Source: Taudactylus pleione (Eukaryota > Chordata > Amphibia > Anura > Myobatrachidae). Taken from it: DNA of 64,000 nt. Below the pieces are notes generated by a model. It saw only the letters and a program-made list of their open reading frames with translations. It had not been told where the DNA came from and did no database searches. Location: contig JAUIMM010000534.1 of the NCBI GenBank assembly GCA_031769625.1, positions 5,296,001 to 5,360,000 of the forward strand, read 5' to 3'. Of this stretch, positions 56,764 through 64,000 are shown piece by piece. The position numbers and the translations under genes were made by a program. Position 1 is the first letter of the stretch; each line of letters opens with the position of its first letter.

Positions 56764-59700
56764 ATGGAGGACCAAACTTTCTCCGATACAAATAAAATAG
56801 AGAAAGATCAAGAACCACTTCCTCCTAGTGCTGAAGCTGCTGCCACTAGTCATGACATAGACGATAACATGCCATCAACGTCGTCTGCCAAGGCCGATGC
56901 CCAATGTCATAGTAGAGGGCACATACAATCCCAAATGGCAAAGTTCAGGAAAATGACCTTGAAAAAGACATTTAAATCAGCTGAAGAGAAACGTAAACTT
57001 GCCAATATGCCATTTACGACACGGAGTGGCAAGGAACGGCTAAGGTCGATCCCTAGTATGTTCATGACTAGTGGTTCAGCTTCACATGACGATGGAAGCC
57101 CTCCTCCCACTAAAAAAATCAAAAGAGTTAAGCTGGCAAAAGCACAGCGAAGAACTGTGCTTTCTAAGAAGATATCACAAATCCCCAAGGAGAGTCCAAG
57201 TGTGGTGGTGGTTGCGATGCCTGACCTTCCCAGCACTGGACGGGAAGAGGTGGCTCTTTCCACCATTTGCACGCCCCCTGCAAGTGCTGAAAGGAGCACC
57301 CACAGTCCACTTGCTGATATGCAAATTGAAGATGTCACTGTTGAAGTACAACAGGATGAGGATACTGGTGTAGCTGGCGCTGAGGAGGAAGTTGGCGAGG
57401 AGGATTCTGATGGTGATGTGGTTTGTTTAAATCAGGCTCCGGGGGAGACAGTTGTTGTCCGTGGGATGAAAAAGCCCATCACGGTCATGCCTGGGCAGAA
57501 GACCAAACATTCCACCTCTTTGGTCTGGCAATATTTCTATCCAAATCCGGACAACAACTGTCTTGCCATATGTACCATATGTAAAGGTGAAATAAGTAGG
57601 GGTAGGGACGTCAACCACCTAGGAACATCCTCCCTTATACGGCACCTGCAGCGCGTTCATAAAAAGTTACTGTCAAGTTCAGAAACTTTGGCTAAGACCG
57701 TAAGCAGTCCAGGGACACCTAAATCCCGTTGTCCTGTTGTATCCAAGCGCCTGCAAACCACACCGTCAACTCCCTCCTCGTCAATTTCCTCCTTAGTTAG
57801 GATCGGAAGTAGTCCTGCAGGCCATGTCACTGGCATGACTGACTCTCCTATCCGGGATTCCTCCGGAGGATCCTGCATTGCTACGCCTACTGCTGCCGCT
57901 GCTGCTGTTGCTGCTGCTGGGAGTCGTTCATCATCCCAGAGAGGAAGTAGGAACACCACTACTTTTACTAAACAATTGACCCTCCAACAGTCCTTAGCGA
58001 GGAGGATGAAGTACGACAGCAGTCATCCTGAAGCAAAACGTATAACTGAGGCCTTGACTGCTATGTTGGTGTTAGACGTGCGTCCGGTATCCGCCATTAG
58101 TGCAGTGGGATTTAGACAATTGATGGAGGTAGTGTGTCCCCGGTTCCAAATCCCGTCTAGATTCCACTTCACTAGGCAGGCGATACCGAGACTGTACAGA
58201 AACGTCAGAAAAAGTGTCCTCAGTGTCCTGAAAAATGCCGTTGTACACAATGTCCACTTAACCACGGACATGTGGACAAGTGGAACAGGGCAGACTAAGG
58301 ACTATATGACTGTGACAGCCCACTGGGTAGATGTATCACCTTACGCAGCAACAGCAGCAGCGTCACCAGTAGCAGCATCTCAGAAATGCCAGCTCGTTAC
58401 AAGGCAGGCTACGCTGTGTATCACCGGTTTCAGTAAGAGGCACCCCGCCGACAACCTCTTAGAGAAACTGAGGGAAATCATCGCCCAGTGGCTTACCCCA
58501 CTTAGACTCTCCTGGGGATTTGTGATATCTGACAACGCCACCAATATTGTGCGGGCATTACATCTGGGCAAATTCCAGCACGTCCCATGTTTTGCTCACA
58601 CAATAAACTTGGTGGTGCAGAATTTTCTGAAAAGCGACAGGGGCGTGCAGGAGACGCTTTGGGTGGCCCGAAAAATTTCTGGCCACTTTCGCCTTTCAGC
58701 GACTGCGTGCCGAAGACTGGAGCGCCAGCAAACACTCTTGAACCTGCCCCGCCATCACCTGAAGCAAGAGGTTGTGACGCGGTGGAACTCAACCCTCTAT
58801 ATGCTTCAGAGGATGGAGGAGCAGCAAAAGGCCATACAAGCCTTTACATCCACCTATGACATAGGCAAAGGAGGGGGTATGCACCTGACTCAAGCGCAGT
58901 GGAGAATGATTTCCGTGTTGTGCAAGGTTCTCCAGCCCTTCGAACTTGCCACACGTGAAGTCAGTTCAGACACTGCCAGCTTGAGTCAGGTCATTCCCCT
59001 CATCAGGCTTTTGCAGAAGCAGCTGGAGAAAGTGAAGGAGGAGCTAAGACGGAGCGATTCCGCTCGGCATGTGGGACTTGTGGATGAAGCCCTTCATTCG
59101 CTTTGCCAGGATTCCAGGGTGGTCAATCTGTTGAAATCAGACCACTACGTTTTGGCCACCGTGCTCGATCCTAGGTTTAAAGCCTATGTGGTGTCTCTCT
59201 TTCCGGCCGACACAAGCCTGCAGAGGTGCAAAGACCTGCTGGTGAACACACTGTCAGCTGAAGCGGAACGTGACACGTCAACGGCTCCTTCATTTTCTCC
59301 TGCAACTGGGGCTGCCAGGAAAAAACTTAGGTATCCTAAGCAACCCGCTGGCGGTGATGCAGGGCAGGCAGGACCAAGTTTGGACATCTGGTCCGGACTG
59401 AAGGACCTGGCAACAATTTCTGACATGTCTACTGTCACTGCATATGATACTGTCACCATTGACAGAATGGTGGAGGATTACATCGGTGACAGCATCCAAG
59501 TAGGCATGGCAGACAGTCCATACCTGTACTGGCAGGAAAAAGAGGCAATTTGGAGGCCCCTGTACAAACTGGCTCTATTTTACCTGAGTTGCCCCCCCTC
59601 CAGTGTGTACTCCGAAAGAGTGTTTAGTGCAGCCGGGAACCTTGTCAGCGAAAGGCGTAGGAGGTTGCTTCCACAGAATGTGGAGAAGATGATGTTCATC

Positions 59701-59874
59701 AAAATGAATTATCAGCTCTTCCAGGGAGACCAGCCTCCAGAAGGTACAGAGGGACCTGTGGTGGTGGATTCAAGTGGGGACGAGTTAATACTTTGTGAGG
59801 ATGAGGATGTACACACTGAAGAGGGTGAGGAATCGGTGGATGAGGAGGATGAGGATGACATCTTGCCTCCATAG
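56764..59874 (+). CDS. hAT transposase with BED zinc finger, 1036 residues, uninterrupted
   Basis: The enzyme would bind the element ends and catalyse cut-and-paste transposition with 8-bp target duplications. The frame runs from ATG at 56764 to TAG at 59872-59874. Residues 1-245 are polar and probably disordered. A BED finger lies at about 250-302 (WQYFYP, CTICKGEI, then RHLQRVH). The RNase H-like core follows with TTDMWTSG near residue 500 (first Asp) and VISDNATN near 588 (second Asp). The C-terminal hAT dimerisation region has WRPLYKLALFYLSCPPSS and SERVFSAAGNLVSERR near 935-975, holding the catalytic Glu. The tail is acidic. A long insertion between the second Asp and the Glu is normal for the family. 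The ATG follows TTTAG/CCGCACG, a likely acceptor, so the leader is probably spliced. Confidence 0.93.
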   Translation: MEDQTFSDTNKIEKDQEPLPPSAEAAATSHDIDDNMPSTSSAKADAQCHSRGHIQSQMAKFRKMTLKKTFKSAEEKRKLANMPFTTRSGKERLRSIPSMFMTSGSASHDDGSPPPTKKIKRVKLAKAQRRTVLSKKISQIPKESPSVVVVAMPDLPSTGREEVALSTICTPPASAERSTHSPLADMQIEDVTVEVQQDEDTGVAGAEEEVGEEDSDGDVVCLNQAPGETVVVRGMKKPITVMPGQKTKHSTSLVWQYFYPNPDNNCLAICTICKGEISRGRDVNHLGTSSLIRHLQRVHKKLLSSSETLAKTVSSPGTPKSRCPVVSKRLQTTPSTPSSSISSLVRIGSSPAGHVTGMTDSPIRDSSGGSCIATPTAAAAAVAAAGSRSSSQRGSRNTTTFTKQLTLQQSLARRMKYDSSHPEAKRITEALTAMLVLDVRPVSAISAVGFRQLMEVVCPRFQIPSRFHFTRQAIPRLYRNVRKSVLSVLKNAVVHNVHLTTDMWTSGTGQTKDYMTVTAHWVDVSPYAATAAASPVAASQKCQLVTRQATLCITGFSKRHPADNLLEKLREIIAQWLTPLRLSWGFVISDNATNIVRALHLGKFQHVPCFAHTINLVVQNFLKSDRGVQETLWVARKISGHFRLSATACRRLERQQTLLNLPRHHLKQEVVTRWNSTLYMLQRMEEQQKAIQAFTSTYDIGKGGGMHLTQAQWRMISVLCKVLQPFELATREVSSDTASLSQVIPLIRLLQKQLEKVKEELRRSDSARHVGLVDEALHSLCQDSRVVNLLKSDHYVLATVLDPRFKAYVVSLFPADTSLQRCKDLLVNTLSAEAERDTSTAPSFSPATGAARKKLRYPKQPAGGDAGQAGPSLDIWSGLKDLATISDMSTVTAYDTVTIDRMVEDYIGDSIQVGMADSPYLYWQEKEAIWRPLYKLALFYLSCPPSSVYSERVFSAAGNLVSERRRRLLPQNVEKMMFIKMNYQLFQGDQPPEGTEGPVVVDSSGDELILCEDEDVHTEEGEESVDEEDEDDILPP

Positions 59875-59933
59875 AGCCAGTTTGTGCAGGGACACATTAA
59901 TTGCCAGCTTGTTTTGTGGGGGCCCAAACGAAC

Positions 59934-59985
59934 CAATCATTTCAGCCACAGTTGTGTGGCAGACCCTGGCGCTGAAATGATTGGT
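59934..59985. repeat. Short palindrome at the 3' side of the hAT transposase gene
   Basis: CCAATCATTTCAGCCACAG pairs with the later CGCTGAAATGATTGG. The same palindrome is in element B (48959-49008) and, inverted in orientation, in element A (about 43497-43550). Conservation in all three copies suggests a subterminal function, for example transposase binding or 3'-end formation. Confidence 0.7.
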
Positions 59986-60506
59986 TTGTTAAAGTGTGCA
60001 TGTCCTGTTTATACAACATAAGGGTGGGTGGGAGGGCCCAAGGACAATTCCATCTTGCACCTCTTTTTTTTCTTTGCATTATGTACAGTTTGGGGCCTAG
60101 TTTTTCAAACTGCCATCCTGTCTGCCACTGCAGTTTCACGCCTAGATGGGTCACGTGTTTGTGCCGCCCACTCGTGTCGCTTAGCATAGTCATCCAGCTA
60201 CCTCGGTGCAACGTTTTGGACATAAAAACACTATTGTGAGGTGTGAGGTGTTCAGAATAGACTGGAAATGAGTGGAAATTAAGGTTATTGAGGTTAATAA
60301 TAGCATAGGAGCAGAAAAACCTACAAATTCTGTGATTTTAGCTGTTTTTATGCTTTTTTAAAAAAAAATACAGATCCAAAACACAAAACCCAGAACCCAA
60401 AACACGGAAGGGTGGTTTTGGCAAAACCAATCCAGATCCAAAACACGAAGAAAGATCCAGATCCAAAACCAAAACACAAAACACGAAAAGTGGCCGGTGC
60501 ACACCC

Positions 60507-60509
<3 letters not shown>

Positions 60510-60546
<37 letters not shown>
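60510..60546. repeat. TA dinucleotide repeat
   Basis: About 18 TA units directly after element C. A shorter TA tract precedes the element at 52345-52361, consistent with insertion into a TA microsatellite. Confidence 0.9.
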
Positions 60547-60548
<2 letters not shown>

Positions 60549-61968
60549 ACATACATACACCATATTTGTTTTCCTTTTTTGGGGTGGGGGGACGCCAAAC
60601 TCTAACTCCGGGCGGCTGGGATGAACTTGCGCCCCTGCCTCATTGTATTAAATTAGAATATTATTGGACTTGATTGTGGTAGCCTGAAGATGGATAATAG
60701 GACGGCTCTTCACTGATTCTCATATGGGCCTATTTATCAATTATTATTTGCGGAATATCCCCTGAAAATGCCAGTGAGTCTGCTTTTGAGGATGCAGTCG
60801 CTGGATTTGGCTCAGACCAGAAACGGAGCCGATGTGCCTTCGTTTTCCAAGGTGCACCCCCCCTCTGCAGGAGCATTTTAAGAGAGAAGGGGGCCCGTGT
60901 GAATTCCCCGTCCGGGGCCCCCTCCTTTCTCTCCCCGGCTGCCATCATTGAACTAACAGCAGCAGCCGGAAAAATGACAGCGGCGGCCGTTTTCCAGGTG
61001 TTTTGAGTAACGCCACTCCGTGGGACTTTGGAGAGGTAAGTATAAAAAAAAAAAAGGATGGTGCAGGGTGCGCGGTGCGGATCCCCCCTGGACCCAGGGG
61101 CTCGTGTGCACCACACACCCTGCACCTACTATAAATATGTCCCTGCTTCTCCGCCCCCAAACGCTTGCAGGCTGTCCATCAAAGTCCCAGTAACAGCACA
61201 GTGCTACCTGAGCTGAAACACCATCGCGGCTCTGGTGCAGAAAGAAACATTGGTCATTTGCGACCGAATCGGGACAATGTCCACCTCTGAATCAGGCCCT
61301 TATTGTCTTTCCCTTTATCCTTATATATGTAAAAATACAGGACATTTCTATTATTAGGCACATATTGCTATCCCTTCCCATTTCATATTCTTTTTGGCTC
61401 CCCGCTGCTCCATGAAAATATCTGCAGATCCCATTGACTGGCTGCGGGACTTTTGGGTTACTGGATGGAGGTGGATAATTCCCCAGCTTTGCTGTTTAGT
61501 CATTCCCTGGACTTTATTGCAATGCATCTTTTTTTTGTATATTCTGATGTCCTAAATAAATAAAAAGTTCAGAATTAAAAAAAGACCTTTATCAGGGAAC
61601 AAGTACTGAGTTCAGGACTTACAGCTGTTCTGCAGCAATGAAATAGAGGCCTACCTGGGCCATGAAGCACCAGCAGAGGACTATCGAAGACTGGAAGAAG
61701 GTCTTACGAACCGATTAATCAAAATGTTAAAACTTTCTTCATCACGCAGGGTTCCTGTACACCGTAGTAGTTCCTTAGTGTGTGGGGTGTATTTACTAAG
61801 CAGCAGCTTGCTACCCGACGTGTTTAAAGTGCAAAATTTAAAGGGCATTTCTTTTACTAGCGAAACAACCTATGTTTTGCTATTAAAAGCATTGCCCTTT
61901 TACATTTTGTACTTAAGCATGTTAGGAAGCGGCAGCTTTTATAAGCAAAATGATCCTAAGCCATTATG
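60547..61968. other. Unassigned sequence with unpaired MITE ends
   Basis: GGGCCTATTTATCAATTATT at 60726 is a left end of the GGGCCCATTTATCAA MITE family, and CCTCTGAATCAGGCCC at about 61290 is a Harbinger-type right end. Their partners were not found, so this may be two truncated elements. No gene was recognised. Confidence 0.4.
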
Positions 61969-62166
61969 GGCTCTATTTACTAAGCAGTGTTAGGAAACAG
62001 AGTGAAAAGTGATAAGAAAGTGATAAGGTGCCAGCCAATCAGCTCCCAACTGTCATCTCACAGGCTGTGTTTGAAAAATGACAGTTGAGAGCTGATTGGC
62101 TGGCACCTTATCACTTTCCTAACACTTTTCACTCTGTCTCCTAACACTGCTTAGTAAATAGACCCC
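61969..62166. mobile_element. Hairpin MITE, TTTACTAAGC family, copy 5
   Basis: GGCTCTATTTACTAAGCAGT pairs with ACTGCTTAGTAAATAGACCC. The arms carry GTGCCAGCCAATCAGCTCCC and its inverse. Close in sequence to the 18002-18200 copy. Confidence 0.85.
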
Positions 62167-62534
62167 TAATTCATATGTGCAAGAAGTACTCAACTATGGG
62201 TCTATTCATGATGAACCCCGATAAATAACATTCTAACTCACCACGGATGCCGGAGAAATTCATCATTGCTCCTGAGTGTAAACAGCTGATACGAAAATCA
62301 GATGCCCACGCCAGCAGCATCACTGCTCCATTCGGAGCAGTGAATCATTTCACTGGTCCTTTTAGAGCTGTGATGCTAGTGCATATTTTTATCATAATAA
62401 ATATAGCCCAAAGTGATAGAACTAAAACGGGCCTATTCATCATCACTTAATTTTTACAGAAGCAGGGAAAATTTAAATTTTCACCTGCAATTGTAAAAAT
62501 AAAGTTATCGGGCCATTCATTAAGAAGGTAAAGC

Positions 62535-64000
62535 AGGAGATATCGCAGATATCTCCTGCTTACCTTCCTCTTGCGGAATGGCCCGCTGTCCCCATACAAT
62601 AGTATCACAGATATCTCCTGCTTACCTTCCTCTGGCGGAATGGCCCGCTGTCCCCATACACTAGTATCACAGATATCTCCTGCTTACCTTCCTCTTGCGG
62701 AATGGCCCGCTGTCCTCATACAATAGTATCACAGATATCTCCTGCTTACCTTCCTCTTGCGGAATGGCCCGCTGTCCTCATACAATAGTATCACAGATAT
62801 CTCCTGCTTACCTTCCTCTTGCGGAATGGCCCGCTGTCCTCATACACTAGTATCACAGATATCTCCTGCTTACCTTCCTCTTGCGGAATGGCCCGCTGTC
62901 CTCATACACTAGTATCACAGATATCTCCTGCTTACCTTCCTCTTGCGGAATGGCCCGCTGTCCTCATACAATAGTATCACAGATATCTGCTGCTTACCTT
63001 CCTCTGGCGGAATGGCCCGCTGTCCCCATACACTAGTATCACAGATATCTCCTGCTTACCTTCCTCTGGCGGAATGGCCCGCTGTCCCCATACACTAGTA
63101 TCACAGATATCTCCTGCTTACCTTCCTCTTGCGGAATGGCCCGCTGTCCTCATACACTAGTATCACAGATATCTCCTGCTTACCTTCCTCTTGCAGAATG
63201 GGCCGCTGTCCCCATACACTAGTATCACAGATATCTCCTGCTTACCTTCCTCTTGCGGAATGGCCCACTGTCCCCATACACTAGTATCACAGATATCTCC
63301 TGCTTACCTTCCTCTTGCGGAATGGCCCACTGTCCCCATACACTAGTATCACAGATATCTCCTGTTTACCTTCCTCTGGCGGAATGGCCCGCTGTCCCCA
63401 TACACTAGTATCACAGATATCTCCTGCTTACCTTCCTCTTGCGGAATGGCCCGCTGTCCCCATACACTAGTATCACAGATATCTCCTACCTACCTTCCTC
63501 TTGCGGAATGGTCCGCTGTCCCCATACACTAGTATCACAGATATCTCCTGCTAACCTCCCTCTGGCGGAATGGCCCGCTGTCCCCATACACTAGTATCAC
63601 AGATATCTCCTGCTTACCTTCCTCTTGCGGAATGGCCCGCTGTCCCCATACACTAGTATCACAGATATCTCCTGCTTACCTTCCTCTTGCGGAATGGCCC
63701 GCTGTCCTCATACAATAGTATCACAGATATCTCCTGCTTACCTTCCTCTGGCGGAATGGCCCGCTGTCCCCATACACTAGTATCACAGATATCTCCTGCT
63801 TACCTTCCTCTGGCGGAATGGCCCGCTGTCCCCATACAATAGTATCACAGATATCTCCTGCTTACCTTCCTCTTGCGGAATGGCCCGCTGTCCTCATACA
63901 CTAGTATCACAGATATCTCCTGCTTACCTTCCTCTTGCAGAATGGGCCGCTGTCCCCATACACTAGTATCACAGATATCTCCTGCTTACCTTCCTCTTGC
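62535..64000. repeat. 62-bp tandem array, about 23 copies, continuing beyond the window
   Basis: The unit is AGATATCTCCTGCTTACCTT followed by CCTCTTGCGGAATGGCCCGC and TGTCCCCATACACTAGTATC AC. Copies repeat every 62 bases with few variants (TTGCGG/TGGCGG, CCCC/CTCA, ACTAG/AATAG). The first unit follows CGGGCCATTCATTAAGAAGG, a MITE-like left end whose inner part is the inverse of the unit start (AAGCAGGAGATATC). The array probably expanded inside such an element. Confidence 0.95.

Larger units (their letters stand above)
52362..60509 (+). mobile_element. hAT element C, complete and apparently autonomous (8.1 kb)
   Basis: The TIRs TAGGGGTGAGCGGGTTCGG and CCGGTGCACACCCCTA are flanked by ATATATAT on both sides (52354-52361 and 60510-60517). 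The target is a TA repeat, so the duplication could be partly coincidental, but the ends are exact copies of those of element B. Contents in order: TATA promoter, 24 tandem 160-bp repeats, transposase gene with an uninterrupted frame, and a 3' region with a short palindrome (59934-59985). It is the likely source of transposase for A and B. Confidence 0.93.

Noticed and set aside
52876..56818. More than twenty similar minus-strand open frames of about 70 codons across the 160-bp array
   Set aside because: They repeat only because the DNA repeats. They have no start or splice context, and their peptide changes with single-base length changes in the A run.
62535..64000. CRISPR-like array of regular repeats
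   Set aside because: The whole 62-base unit repeats without unique spacers, and the setting is a vertebrate genome.

Overview
The window looks like nuclear DNA from a vertebrate, most likely an anuran amphibian. This is an inference from three things: introns with GT-AG borders, the mix of PIF/Harbinger, hAT and foldback elements with an amphibian-style endogenous retrovirus, and Ig-receptor exons of the Fc-receptor-like type. No species can be named from the sequence alone. There are no rRNA, tRNA, CRISPR or bacterial-type operons. Most of the 64 kb is transposable elements, often nested.

Layout. 1-4614: right-hand part of an autonomous-looking Harbinger transposon with two divergent genes, a HARBI1-like nuclease (minus) and a Myb/SANT-like DNA-binding protein (plus, four exons). 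4639-11000: MITEs, including two hAT-type elements with exact 8-bp target duplications, one of which holds a 1-kb G-rich minisatellite. 11722-15568: signal-peptide exon plus two Ig-domain exons of a host receptor gene on the plus strand. Further phase-1 candidate exons, including one with two ITIM-like tyrosine motifs, lie at 36172-42480, so the gene may span about 31 kb. 15679-23300: hAT MITE, hairpin MITEs, a 1.4-kb foldback element rich in GTCGAC, a hAT transposase fossil, the 3' end of a minus-strand retrovirus, a Harbinger MITE and a minisatellite. 23743-35822: a sense-oriented endogenous retrovirus (LTR, gag, pro, pol, env, LTR). It is broken by frameshifts, a reverse-transcriptase deletion, a Harbinger MITE in gag and a 1.1-kb insertion in env. 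36349-42372: nested MITEs between the candidate exons.

43017-60509: three related hAT elements, all with TIRs beginning TAGGGGTG and all with exact 8-bp duplications. Element A (43017-46133) is a rearranged non-autonomous copy. Element B (46214-49528) is an internal-deletion copy. Element C (52362-60509) is a full 8.1-kb copy with a TATA promoter, 24 tandem 160-bp repeats and an uninterrupted 1036-residue BED/hAT transposase. 61969-64000: a hairpin MITE and a 62-bp satellite-like array running off the right edge.

How the parts relate. The Harbinger genes would supply nuclease and DNA-binding functions to MITEs that share its terminal sequence. Element C would be the trans source for A and B. 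The Ig receptor appears to be the only host gene, and its introns are where most of the elements have accumulated.
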